Positions 1 to 10,616 of a stretch of 49,728 nucleotides of DNA are shown one piece after another (positions within the stretch are counted from its first letter, which is position 1; every line of letters begins with the position of its first letter). The translations under genes were made by a program, and so were the position numbers. The notes under the pieces are model-generated. The model saw only the letters and a program-made list of their open reading frames with translations, did not search any database and was not told the DNA's origin. The stretch is from Amanita rubescens (Eukaryota; Basidiomycota; Agaricomycetes; Agaricales; Amanitaceae): NCBI GenBank assembly GCA_015039365.1, contig WION01000385.1, positions 1-49,728 of the forward strand. Direction: 5' to 3'.

Positions 1-1593
1 TCGTGAACTTTTACCGACGATTCGTAAAAGGGTTCGCAAAAATAGCCAAAGCGCTCACGCGACTACGGGAAAGGAAGGATGGATGTGGACAGTATTACAG
101 AGGAAGCGTTTATGGGACTGAAGATGAGGATTGGGGAAGAAGTGGTATTGGCGATACCGTCAGATAAAGGAAATACAGAGTGGAAACCGACGCATCGGAC
201 TTTGCCATGGAGCGGTACTGTCGCAACACAGGAAAACGGCACGTGGAGACCAGTGGCCTTTATCTCGAAATCGCTCAATCCCGCTGAACGGAATTATGAA
301 GTCTACGACAGAGTTGTTAGCAATCATGCATGCCTTATATGAGTGGTCTCTACCTGAAGGGGATGGAGGAACAGATCGAGATCCTAACGGACCATCAAAA
401 TTTGACTTATTTCTGAAACCTCAGAATGTCAATCGAAGACAAGCGAGATGGGTGTTGGACTTGCAGGAATACAATTTTGTCCTGAAACACAGACCCGGGA
501 AAACCAACACAAAGGCCGACACCTGTCTAGAAGAGCGGATCATGATAAAGGAGAAACTGATAATGAAGGACGACGTTATTAAAAGGAGGAATGCTTATAG
601 AGTATGGGAAGAGGGAGATGATTTACATAAAATGGAAAATGAGTTGAGGAAAATAAATCCCGTCATGGGAAGAGAAAATTAGAAAGGCGGTAGAGAATAA
701 AGAAGACAGGTGCAAGTACAAGACGGAGGATTAGTAACTTGGCACGAAAGAGTGTATATCCCTGTTGTACGAAAACTCCGAGAACAATTCATAGCGGAAC
801 ATCACAGGTGGGACATTCAGGAGTGGATAAGACGATAGAATTGGTGCTGCGAAATTATTGGTGGCCCGGACTACAGAGAGATGTAGAAGACTATGTACGA
901 AGTTGTAGGACGTGCCAAACCGCCAAACCGGACAGGCAAAGAAAGCCGCACCTCTACATCTAATGAAACACCGAGAGACCGTGGAGCATATATCGGTTAG
1001 ATATGATAGGACCGTTACCTGAATCCAAAGGGTTCAACGCTGTGTTGGTAGTAGTAGATCGATTTACGAAAAAGGCATCTTCATACCTACGAATACGACG
1101 CTTTCGAGTCAAGGAACGGCTATACTATTCCGAGATCATGTTTTCAGAGAAACACGGATACCGGAAAAGGTTATCAGCAATCGAGACCTCAATTCGTGTC
1201 TAAATTTATGAAGGAATTGTATCAGTACTTCGAATTAAGGCCAACCCTTCGACCGCTTCCATCCGCAAACAGACGGACAGACGGAGAGGGTGAATCAGGA
1301 AGTAAAGGAGTTCCTGACAATGTTCGTAAATCATCAACAAGACAATTGGAGTGATGTTAGCGGTGGCCCAATTTTGTCATAATGATCGGACACATTCCGC
1401 GACTGGATTCTCTCCATTCTTCTTAAACAACGGACGTAATCCAAGGAAAGGATTGAATTGACAGTGGAAAGAAAGGTACAGGCAGTGGATGAATGGGTGG
1501 ACAGATTAGTAGAAGCGTGTGATCAGGCGAGACAGGGGTTGAATAGGGCGGCGGAAAATATGAGGAAACAATACGATAAAAAGAGAACGACCT
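1..1593 (+). pseudogene. Decayed Ty3/gypsy pol fragment (RNase H to integrase)
   Basis: This is a remnant of a retrotransposon polyprotein with several frameshifts. In order I can read the end of reverse transcriptase, an RNase H stretch (bases about 190-530), the zinc-binding HHCC start of integrase (about 805-930, WGHSGVDKT-like and CRTCQ), then the integrase core (DMIGPLPES at about 1000, followed by VVVDRFTKKA). The best match in this window is pol of gypsy element B, and element A is more distant. The piece ends abruptly at about 1593, eight bases before the LTR of element A, and its continuation is not found beyond the other LTR of A. It also runs off the left edge, so its 5' extent is unknown. 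Confidence 0.9.
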
Positions 1594-1600
1594 GATTGAA

Positions 1601-1928
1601 TGTCACGAGCCTTAGACAGGCTACACAACACAAGACTCAATCACTCGTAGATACTACCGACAGTGTCAGGTAGTGAGGGCGAATACAAGAACCGTCTAGG
1701 TTCAGGGCAAAGCTAAGAAGGGAGGAGCTCCGAGCTGTCCAAGGAAAGACTAGCTTGTTGCTTAGGGTATGTACTACAATATACGCTACTTATATACTAC
1801 TCTGGGCACTAGGGTATGAGTCATAGGGTATAGGGTATGAGTCATACTATGTCATAGGGCGTAGGGTACATGAGTCAGTACATGCACGAAGCATGCGGCG
1901 TATCAAGGAGTAAAACAGGGGCTTGACA
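1601..1928 (-). repeat. 3' LTR of element A
   Basis: A direct repeat of 7876-8200 with TG...CA ends (TGTCACGAG on the left, GCTTGACA on the right). The purine-rich stretch next to 1928, read on the minus strand, is a plausible polypurine tract. The LTR contains short internal repeats of the type AGGGTATGAGTCAT. Confidence 0.93.
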
Positions 1929-2277
1929 TAGCCTCCGTTTCAAGGTTCGGATTCCAGACGAACTGGAAGGGGATCCAAAAATTCGATGGTATGACAATTG
2001 GCACTCACGTTCTTCCTGATGCTCCTTCGTCTTTACCCGTTACCAGACCTGCGTCCAATGCCGACGGGAGGTTACTATCGAGTGCTAAGGTTAGGCCTTT
2101 CGACTTTCCACATAGGGGTCCGTCTCCAGGGTTCACCGAATACCCTATTGACATCTCGCGATTCCTCGTTCAAGGCGTCACCCATGATCTTGCCTAGGCG
2201 CGTCCTCTCCCGATTCCTCGTTGTTTCTTTCTTTTTCTCTCCCTGTTCGTATCGGATCTTGTTGCTACAGGCATCAG

Positions 2278-5200
2278 TCACTTTAAACTGGTGTGGGTCC
2301 TTGCTGACGAATTCGCTTCTTCGCGTGCGCTCTTCCAGCGTTGCCAGTTCCCTTCGAGTTTTCGTCGATACTCTTCGTCGAAGGCCTTGTCATCCCACCC
2401 ATAAAGGCGCGGATGTGGAACATAGAGGGGGAGGAGGTGCGGAGGTGTCGGCGTCGGCGGTCCAGAGGGGGTTGGAGACAGGGACGATGGGGGAAGGAGA
2501 GGAAGGGGTTTGTTTTGTCGTAATGCTGAAGGGTTCTTCTTATAGTATTCCCTTATCGCTTTCTTCGCGTTTTCCATGTGTTCCTCGGGTTCCCAGGTAT
2601 TTTCTTCTTCGGGTAACCCTTTCCATTTTACTAGGAAACGTTTCCCTTGCCTCGTTTTTCTTACCCCTTTCACCGCTTCTACTTCGTATTCTTCACGTCC
2701 ATTAATAATTTCCGGTGGCGGTCGTGGTTCGTTTTCTTGCTGCGCCGGGAATTGCGGTTCATAAACTGGTTTAAGTTTCGACTCGTGGAAGACAGTCGTG
2801 TATTCCCCATGTCGGTGGTAATTCCAGTTTATACGCTGATTTCCCTACCTCGGAAATTACCTTTGAAGGGTCCGTGGAACTTTGCGTCGAGTTTCTTCGA
2901 TGTCCTTGTTGTTTTAATTTTGGACGCATCTAGATATACTCGATCTCCTGGTTGATATCGTCCGGGATGGTTTGACGTGTTTATCGTGTTGTCTTTTCAT
3001 CCTTTCCGCGGCTTGTTCCAAGTTCGCTTTCACCGTTTTCCATGTTTCTTTGAATCTTTCGATATATTCCGCAGCCGAGTGGTTTGTCGTTTCCGTTTTA
3101 CCTTCCGTTCCTTTGAATGGATTTCTTCCGGTTGTAATCATGAAAGGGGAGAAACCTGTCGCCGAATGTCGTCGATCGTTATGGCAGAATTGAGCTATGG
3201 GGAGCCAATCCTGTCCAATCGTCTTGTTTTTCGTTTACATACATCCGTAGATATTCTTCCAGTTCTTGATTTACTCGTTCCGTTTGTCCGTCCGTTTGTG
3301 GATGGTACGCCGTTGAAGGGTTTGCTTCTATTCCCTAATATTTGGTATAATCCTTTCATAAATCCGGATACGAATTGCGTTCCTCGATCTGATATGACCT
3401 TTTTCGGTAGTCCTTGTTCCTTGAATATATGTTCCCGATAAAGGTTTGCTACTCCTTGCGATGTTATCGTTGTATTGCATGGAATGAAGTAAGCCTTTTT
3501 CGAGAATCGGTCGACAATTACCAAGATCATATCTTTTCCTTTTGACGGTACTAACTGGTCCGATAAGGTCCACGCTGATTACTGCCCATGGTTCCGACGG
3601 GATTTCGTTTGGTTGTAATGGTGCCGCCCGTGGTTGTCTATCGGGTTTATTGATCTGGCATTGATGACACTGCTTTGATGTACGTTTCAATGTCCCGTTT
3701 CATGTTAGGCCACCAGAATCCTCTTGTCGTTAATTCCAGGGTTTTTGCGACTCCTGGATGTCCTGCCGTTTTTACGTCATGGTTCGAGCTGATTACCCTT
3801 TCTCGGATTTCTGGTTTTGCTGGTACGTATATTCGTCCTTTCCATTCCCAGCATTGATCGAGGGTATCGTATTTGAAATTCCGGGTCTTTTTCTTTTATT
3901 CCTTTGGTTACTTGTTTATCGAAATATCGACGGTGCGTGTTACGAATTTCTTGTCGTATACTTAGCCATTCGTAACTTTCGTCATCTATTCTGATTTCGA
4001 CTTTTCCGAATATATCTTCTTTTAGGAGAATGATTCCTTCGTTATCGTTTTCTCCTTTCGGATGTCCGGCTCTTCTAGATAATATATCGGCTTTAGTATT
4101 CGTTTTTCCCGGATCGATGTTTTATGACGAAGTTATATTCTTGTAGATCCATGATCCATCGGGCTTGTCTCCTGTTCAGGTTTTGTGGTTTTCGGAAATA
4201 TGTAAGATTTTGATGATCTGTCAATACTTCCGTTACCGTTTCTGTTCCTTTTAGGTAGTGAGCCCAATCGTAGAATCCTTGCATTACCGCTAGCATTTCT
4301 TTGTCATATACTTCGTAATTTCTTTCTGCTTCGTTTAATGCTTTCGATATGAATGCTACGGGTTTCCAAATTCCGTCGTCGTCGAGTTGAGAAAGTATCG
4401 CCGCGATTGCAAAGTCCGATGCATCTGTTTCCATTCGGAAGGGTCTTCCTGGTTTAGGGATGATGAGGACCCTTTCGGAGGCGATTTCCTTTTTAGTCCT
4501 TCGAATGCTTCTTGTTGTAATTCCGTCCATAACCATTCAATTTTTCCCGTAAGTTTCGTTAATGCTTTCGCTATTTTCGCAAAGCCTTTAATGAACCTTC
4601 GATAGAAGTTGACAAATCCGAGGAATTGTTGAAGTTCCCTTTTCGTCGTTGGCGTTGGCCATTCGGCTATTGCCTTCACTTTATTAGGGTCCATTCGTAT
4701 TCCTTTATTTGAAATGATTAATCCTAGGAATTCGATCTCTTCTTGTTCGAAGTAACATTTCTCCGCTTTTAAGGAAAGTTGGTGTTGTCGTAATTTTTCG
4801 AGGATTCTTTTGACTTGTCCTTGATGTTCTTTCTTGTCTTTTGAGAATACTAGGATGTCAGTCCATATAGATTACGACCCATCCTTCGGCAATTTCTTCT
4901 CTAAAGATATCATTCATCATCGTTTGGAATGTTGCCGGTGAATTGGTTAATCCGAAGAACATTACCAGCGGTTCGAATAATCCACGATTCGTTCGGAACG
5001 CGGCTTTCCATTCGTCTCCTTCTTTGATCCTGATGTTATTGTATCCCCATCTTACGTCCATCTTCGAGAAGTATTTGCTTCGGATAACTTGTCGATTAAT
5101 TCCGAGATTAACGGTAGTGGATATCTGTTTTTGATAGTCATTTCATTTAATTTCCGATAATCTTGGACTGGCCGTAGTTTTCCGTCTTTCTTTTTTACGA

Positions 5201-5600
5201 AGAAGAATGGCGATGCCATGGGTGATTTACTTGGTTTGATCCTTCCCGTTTCTAATTGTTCTTTCAGGAATTCGTCCAATTGTTTTTGTTCTTCTGGGTT
5301 CAACGGGTATATTTTGCAATCCACCATTTTTGCTCCTGGTGTTAATTCAATTCGCGTGGTCCCATGCCCTTCTCGGCGGTAATTGGTCGAATGTCTGTTT
5401 TTCGAATACTTCTTTGTAGTCGCGATAGACTTCCGGTACTATTTCCTTCCAGGTTCTCTCGATTTGATTGGCTCCTGCAATATCAGTTGCAAAGTTTGAT
5501 TTTGCTCGTACTTTTATCCAGGGAAGATCAACGTGTCGTATGAATTCGGGTCGGTCAATATCAATGGCCAGTATTTTATCTTCTTCTGGATTATATTGAT
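2278..5600 (-). pseudogene. Pol of element A: RT, RNase H, integrase, chromodomain, with frameshifts
   Basis: Read downward on the minus strand, overlapping open pieces give successive parts of one polyprotein. RT fingers lie at 5327-5052 ([15 protein letters not shown]). RT palm is at 5061-4858, ending in the YMD catalytic motif. The RT end and RNase H occupy 4694-4093 (TDASDFAIAAILSQ). Integrase zinc binding and core lie at 3690-3195 (CHQCQINKPDRQ, then VIVDRFSKKA, SDRGTQF). The C-terminal chromodomain is at 2673-2480 (FLVKWKGLPEEENTWEPE). At least five frame changes separate these pieces, so the protein is not made intact. The 2005-2280 stretch after the chromodomain shows no recognised domain. 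Confidence 0.9.
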
Positions 5601-5605
5601 CGATC

Positions 5606-7717
5606 TCATCTTCTGGTTCTCCGACCCATGATTCGTCGTAACATTCTCCTGGACATTTTGAGAACTTTTATTTGGGCCTTTCTCCACTCGATTTCTGGGT
5701 TATGATGTTCTAACCAATCGTGTCCGAGGAATACGTCTTTCTTTCCAATGTTTACCACTGCCAGTTCTAGCGTTTCTTCATGGTCGTAAATTCTCATTTT
5801 GATTGTGACCATGTCCGTTATCTTTCCTCCGACGTTTAACGTTCCGTCGGCATTGGTAGCGGTTATTGCTCGTGGTAATTTGGTTGTGTTGATTTTATGT
5901 TCCTCGACAAATTGTTTGGATATCGCAGACATCATGCATCCGCTGTCGATTAATGCTATGGTATCGAAGCTTTCTTCTGTATCCAGGGTGGTGAGGATGA
6001 CTCGTATGTCCATTTCCCTGTGTCCTGTTGCTCCGATCCATTGCGGTTCTCTGAGTTTTCGTAAGTACCAGATCGCTTCTTCTTCTCCGAGATCATTGAT
6101 TTTATTTATTAATTCTTCATCAATTTGTTCTCTAAAGGTTTGGTGGGCGAACGTTCGTAATTGCGTAACTCCTTGTTCCGGGTATTTCCATAATTGTCTT
6201 ATCATCCATGCGGACGATGAATTTCTAAGTTTGTTCGTTTTGTCCCTTATCGATGTATTCCGAATCTTTCCTTCCTTTTGTTTCACCTCGTATATTATTG
6301 ATTCAAGGGATACATATTCGGAAGGTACTAGAGATTCATAAATACATCGATCGGAGATCAATGAAGAGGGACTATCCTTCACTGATCTTTCACAAAACCC
6401 AACTTTCTCTTTCATTTCCGTTTTTTCTTCTTCGGTCATTGATCCGAAGTAGTCTCCTACAGCTTGTCTTCTAATCACGGTTTTTCCTTTGCAGTATTTT
6501 GCGATGTGACCGATCTTTCCACAGTTGTAACATTTTGGTGGAGGACGGGTTGTTGGTGTTTGGTCAACATCCATTGCATTTTCGTCTTTAACTTTGACCG
6601 TGATCGTTTCCTTTTTCGGTTGGCTAGGGCCAGCTTGGGCGTTGGTCCTTGTTACCTTAAATTCTCTTTTTCCATAGTACTTTTCGGCTTCTCTGAATTG
6701 CCTTTCTATTTCAGTAGCCCTGTTGTACCATGCTTGGAGTTGTCCTGGCATGCTACCGTCTCCGGGGTTTCCTAGTTCAATTACCCTTCGGCCTACTCCG
6801 ACTTTAACGCCTTTCTTAAATTGATCGATTAGCGCAATTTCGTCAAATCCCGAGAGTTGAGCCCATCCTTTGAATTCGATGATATATTCTTCGATGGTCT
6901 TCTCTCCTTGTTTTAATTCTCGAAGCTTCTTTATGGCTTCGTCGCGTGTCTCCGTTGTTAGGAAGTATTGTCTTGCTTCCTCTGCGAATGCATTCCAGTT
7001 TACGAAGGGCGGTTTGTGGATGAATTCGTATCTTTCCCATTCCGGATGATCAACCGTTGCTTCTTCCGCCGGTACTTCTGTGCACGCTTGGTAATGTGTG
7101 CATGTTCGTCCGGGATAGGTTGTCGCGAATCTGATCCGTTCTTCGTCATTCTGGGCGATTTCTCCTATTTTTCCATTTGCCCAGTTTGACGCCCGGTTTC
7201 CTTTTCCTTTCCTGATTCGTTGGATCGCGTAGGTAACCCGTGCGATGTCTTCCGTTAACCTTACTTGGACGAAGTAGTAATTCATCCTCCTGAGCCATGA
7301 ATCGATTTCCGCTGGTTCGCCTTCGTAGTGTTCCGGAGGTTCAATTTTTAATTCCGGTGGTCGTGTCCTAAGTCTGTCGGCGTCCCGATCGGCTCTTTCC
7401 GCGGCTCTTCGTTCTCGTCCGAGTTGTCTTTCAAACTCTTGTTGTTGTTGCGCCAGCTGTCGTTGGAAGTTTTCGTTTTGTACCCGTAATTGTTCTATAA
7501 CGTTTGCAATGTTTGCTCCCATTGCTGCTGCAGCAATAGTTGCGTCGTCGGCTTCCGTTGCAATCGTTTCCATAGTGGGTACGGCCGTTGTCGAAGATGC
7601 TCCGGTGATTGTTCCAGTCTCATCAAAGATTGGGTGAATAATCTGTACTCTGTTTCTTCGCATGAGGTAGGTGAATCCTGCCAGCGCGATCGCGGTGAGC
7701 GCAGCTGGTAGGGCCAT
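5606..7717 (-). CDS. Gag-protease of element A
   Basis: A 703-codon frame beginning MALPAALTAIALAG with an ATG about 160 bases inside the 5' LTR. The N-terminal part is a hydrophobic segment followed by a glutamine/arginine-rich coiled-coil-like stretch. The central part is the gag capsid region (FAEEARQYFLTTETRDEAIKKLRELKQGEKTIEEYI, given here only as positions around residues 245-285). A CCHC zinc knuckle follows at roughly residue 395 (CYNCGKIGHIAKYC). The C-terminal part is a retropepsin with the catalytic LIDSGC motif and the VFLGHDWL signature of the Ty3 family. Gag packages element RNA in virus-like particles and protease matures it. The frame is open, but pol behind it is broken. Confidence 0.88.
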   Translation of the reverse strand: MALPAALTAIALAGFTYLMRRNRVQIIHPIFDETGTITGASSTTAVPTMETIATEADDATIAAAAMGANIANVIEQLRVQNENFQRQLAQQQQEFERQLGRERRAAERADRDADRLRTRPPELKIEPPEHYEGEPAEIDSWLRRMNYYFVQVRLTEDIARVTYAIQRIRKGKGNRASNWANGKIGEIAQNDEERIRFATTYPGRTCTHYQACTEVPAEEATVDHPEWERYEFIHKPPFVNWNAFAEEARQYFLTTETRDEAIKKLRELKQGEKTIEEYIIEFKGWAQLSGFDEIALIDQFKKGVKVGVGRRVIELGNPGDGSMPGQLQAWYNRATEIERQFREAEKYYGKREFKVTRTNAQAGPSQPKKETITVKVKDENAMDVDQTPTTRPPPKCYNCGKIGHIAKYCKGKTVIRRQAVGDYFGSMTEEEKTEMKEKVGFCERSVKDSPSSLISDRCIYESLVPSEYVSLESIIYEVKQKEGKIRNTSIRDKTNKLRNSSSAWMIRQLWKYPEQGVTQLRTFAHQTFREQIDEELINKINDLGEEEAIWYLRKLREPQWIGATGHREMDIRVILTTLDTEESFDTIALIDSGCMMSAISKQFVEEHKINTTKLPRAITATNADGTLNVGGKITDMVTIKMRIYDHEETLELAVVNIGKKDVFLGHDWLEHHNPEIEWRKAQIKVLKMSRRMLRRIMGRRTRR

Positions 7718-7861
7718 GGTTTAACGGGTGTTTGGGGTTGTGTAGAGTTGTTGGTGAACTTGTGCAATATAAACTGCAACAAGGTAAAGGTATGTGAGGT
7801 GTGCTATCAGGGCGATAGCAAGGAAAATTCGTATGAATTCCGTGGTGAGTGGTGTGAAGAA

Positions 7862-7873
7862 AAGCAACAAGCT
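7862..7873 (-). other. Primer-binding site of element A, complementary to its own LTR (self-priming)
   Basis: Two bases inside the 5' LTR, the minus strand reads AGCTTGTTGCTT. Its exact complement AAGCAACAAGCT lies in the LTR at 8026-8037 (minus strand), about 33 bases after the start of a TATATAAG box, where the RNA should begin. No tRNA 3' end complement with TGG is present here. The arrangement matches the self-primed reverse transcription known for Tf1 and related fungal elements. Confidence 0.75.
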
Positions 7874-7875
7874 TA

Positions 7876-8200
7876 TGTCACGAGCCTTAGACAGGCTACA
7901 CAACACAAGACTCAATCACTCTATGGCTACTGCTGACTGTGTCAAGCAGCGAGGGCGTATACAAGAACCGTCAAGGTTCAGGGCAAAGGTAAGAAGGTGG
8001 GCTCCGAGCTGTCCAAGGAAAGACTAGCTTGTTGCTTAGGGTAGGTATTACAATATACGTTACTTATATACTACTCGGGGCATAGGGTATGAGTCATAGG
8101 GCGTAGGGTATGAGTCATACTATGTCATAGGGCGTAGGGTACATGAGTCAGTACATGCACGAAGCATGCGGCGTATCAAGGAGTAAAACAGGGGCTTGAC
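7876..8200 (-). repeat. 5' LTR of element A
   Basis: A direct repeat of 1601-1928. On the minus strand it starts next to 8200 and ends at 7876. The terminal A of the CA end is replaced by T at 8201, so the outer end is mutated or truncated by one base. Confidence 0.92.
8063..8070 (-). promoter_or_regulatory. TATA box in 5' LTR of element A
   Basis: The minus strand reads TATATAAG. It lies 33 bases before the LTR segment that pairs with the primer-binding site, a normal TATA-to-start distance. This supports the predicted RNA start. Confidence 0.6.
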
Positions 8201-8474
8201 TCCAGCGACCGAGCTCGGACGAGCACCTTTCGGTGCTGCCGAACTCACCGGCCGCATCGCATTTCGGAGGCTGCACCCAAGTCAGCCTCACTTGCGTTGT
8301 TTCACCGCGTATGGAAGAGAAGCCTTGGAGTGGGTAACGCATGCCTGGGTGAGAAGCCTCATGTTAACCTCGACATTCCCTTAAGTTTTTAATTTTACAC
8401 TAAAGAAGTTATGTTATAAGCACTAATGAGGAGCGGTATGCCAGTAGTCACTCGCTGAGCGCTCACCAGCTGCC

Positions 8475-9772
8475 ATGGCCCATTCCCGCAACGCCCACTG
8501 GCACGATGCCGTCTATTACGATTTCAACTATTTTATGACTTCTGCACTCAAAGATGCCATTAATCATACCAACAGGCTGGCATCTTTGGACAGCTTTCTC
8601 CGCTTGCTGCTAGTGTTAAGCCTGAAAAATACCATTTCCCTCTCCGACCTCCTATCGCACGTCTCCGGCATTTTCGTAATCATCATCAGTCTGATCCATG
8701 GCATTGGATTTGTCGCTACACTTGCAATTATTGCCATCCTTGTTGCCGTCCCGATGAAACGATCAGAAGAAGGCCGATGCGGAAGTGCGTTCGGCCAAAG
8801 GGGCTTCGGAGGTCAGTCCTGGGGGTGCCTTGGGTGCAGAGAGGGTGCCGAAGACGAAGGTGAACGAGTGGAAGGTGTCCGAAGCACCGAGGAACGAAGG
8901 GAACGAAAGGAATCGAACTCGGAACGAAGCTGGGGTGATAATTCCCTAACTACAACTACGTACACAATGGTATATATACTACGGAGGCACGAGGTGACCA
9001 TGTGATGAATCCTGCACCAAGTCCGAGGCCTGTGCGTGCATCCGAACACAAACGATCATCCTCCAGGATCGAGCATAGGCTTGGAGTGCTTCGGGGAGCT
9101 TCGGAAGGATTCGGAGATCGGTTCCAACGTAGCCGGAATCGGCTCGTTACACCGATATGGTTACTGTCGACCGCGCTGGCCAGTTTTTTTTGCAGGTAAC
9201 CCTGCTCTTACTGGCCTGAGCGTCGCAGTTCTTGGAATCGGGTTTTTCGCGACGATTCATAAACTCGGCCAAGAACGAGATATCCTGATTGCTTTTCGTC
9301 ATGATGCTCAGGAGATTTCCACAGCATATGATTGTGTTAAATTCAAGGATAAAACTGAATTCTTGTTGGCCACAGAGATACTAGGACCCAATCGGTGTCA
9401 GGATATCGACGACCGAGCCAAGGTACTCCATCCTGCCAGATCGCCGCCTCGGATGTGAGGTAGCTAACGATCTGCAGTCTTTTTAGGAGATTCTCATTAA
9501 GCTTCGGGGAATTGATGGACTACATCAACTAGCCAAGGTACATTATGATGTTGTCCGCCGCTTCAGATGTTGGTATACTCTGCCTGCATTTTAGAAGAGG
9601 TTTACCGAAATTTTGATCGACGTGGTGGCCAACAGAGCCGATAGACTTCCAGGTTTTGAGCGAGTCAATGAAGTCCAACTGTGCGACTACCTCAGACAAG
9701 CCCTTCACGAGGTGAAACTAAGTACAATTTCTCGGTTGATGTCCCGCTAATGCGTTACAGATTCAAGGATGA
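8475..9772 (+). pseudogene. Predicted membrane protein gene, interrupted by a solo LTR and a frameshift
   Basis: I do not recognise the family. The ATG at 8475 has a good context (GCCATGG). The first exon encodes a hydrophilic start, then hydrophobic helices (LLLVLSL, IFVIIISL, LAIIAILVAV). It is cut at 8754 by a 397-base solo LTR flanked by CCGA, and the same frame resumes at 9156. A run of eight T (9184-9191) then breaks the frame; seven T would restore it into another hydrophobic segment (VAVLGIGFFATIHKLGQERD). Three introns follow, with boundaries 9423-9486, 9538-9594 and 9712-9760, all GT-AG and in phase. The frame ends at the TGA at 9770. An open stretch starting at 9770 would continue across the insertion C1 to a stop at 12609, so the true 3' end is uncertain. 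Confidence 0.55.
8755..9151 (-). repeat. Solo LTR of family C, inverted, inside a host gene
   Basis: 397 bases, the reverse complement of the two LTRs of C1 (9834-10230 and 12066-12462) and exactly the same length. It is flanked by the 4-base duplication CCGA (8751-8754 and 9152-9155). It was left by recombination between the two LTRs of a former full element and interrupts the exon of the 8475 gene. Confidence 0.95.
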
Positions 9773-9833
9773 AATCTCGCACTTATAGACACCCTGAATC
9801 ATCACACACGAGTACTAAAGGTCGAGCAGCCGC

Positions 9834-10230
9834 TGTAACGAGCCGATTCCGGCTACGTTGGAACCGATCTCCGAATCCTTCCGAAGCTCCCCGAAGCACT
9901 CCGAGCCTATGCTCGATCCTGGAGGATGATCGTTTGTGTTCGGATGCACGCACAGGCCTCGGACTTGGTGCAGGATTCATCACATGGTCACCTCGTGCCT
10001 CCGTAGTATATATACCATTGTGTACGTAGTTGTAGTTAGGGAATTATCACCCCAGCTTCGTTCCGAGTTCGATTCCTTTCGTTCCCTTCGTTCCTCGGTG
10101 CTTCGGACACCTTCCACTCGTTCACCTTCGTCTTCGGCACCCTCTCTGCACCCAAGGCACCCCCAGGACTGACCTCCGAAGCCCCTTTGGCCGAACGCAC
10201 TTCCGCATCGGCCTTCTTCTGATCGTTTCA
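9834..10230 (+). repeat. 5' LTR of C1
   Basis: A direct repeat of 12066-12462, with TG...CA ends. It contains a TATATATA box (about 10008-10015), a plausible Pol II promoter. The downstream part is rich in TTCG-type pyrimidine repeats. Confidence 0.94.
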
Positions 10231-10232
10231 AC

Positions 10233-10245
10233 TGGAGCCCACCGC
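10233..10245 (+). other. Primer-binding site of C1
   Basis: TGGAGCCCACCGC starts two bases after the LTR, and the leading TGG is what a tRNA CCA end would pair with. The same bases follow the 5' LTR of D1 (14475) and LTR F (32384). The predicted primer would have U before CCA, which is typical of tRNA-Cys, but I cannot confirm the tRNA. Confidence 0.6.
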
Positions 10246-10616
10246 GAGGGGCTCTTAGGTCAGTCCGACGGTCATTCCTTTCACCCAACTGCTGCACAGA
10301 AAGCATCGGACAAGTTCCGGTGTCACTTGGAATCTGCTCCGAGCCACTCCAAGCACTCTGCCGGCCCTCCCATAGCTCAGAGACCATACCCCGCCGACCT
10401 TTCTTCAATTATACCCTCCCCGCTCTTTACACTGCAGTAGCCTTCACCACTCGGCCCCACAGCACTGACACAGCATCAACCGAACGAGGCCTACACGTTC
10501 CACTACTCACGATCCAGCTCCGATCGATCAATAGCTTTCATCCCTGAAGCCCCTTGCTTAATCCACCTCGCTTTCCATCAGAACAGCTCGCTTCGCTTCA
10601 GCCTGCCAGTAACATC

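Larger units (their letters stand above)
1601..8200 (-). mobile_element. Ty3/gypsy chromovirus-type LTR retrotransposon, element A (decayed)
   Basis: A full-length 6.6 kb element on the minus strand, bounded by two direct LTRs (1601-1928 and 7876-8200). The order gag, protease, reverse transcriptase, RNase H, integrase, chromodomain is that of fungal chromoviruses. Gag-protease is open, but pol is broken by frameshifts, so it cannot move by itself. The two LTRs match about 90-93% by eye, making this an older insertion than element B. No target duplication is visible: TTGAA precedes 1601 and TCCAG follows 8200, and the expected final A of the right LTR is T. The flanks have probably been lost by recombination or deletion. 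Confidence 0.93.

Noticed and set aside
1596..8206. A target duplication for element A
   Set aside because: TTGAA before 1601 and TCCAG after 8200 do not match, even allowing for the altered last LTR base.
8202..8474. A relic of another LTR (GTTTCACCGCGTA resembles the family C end plus target)
   Set aside because: Only 13 bases match, and no other part of a family C LTR can be aligned upstream.
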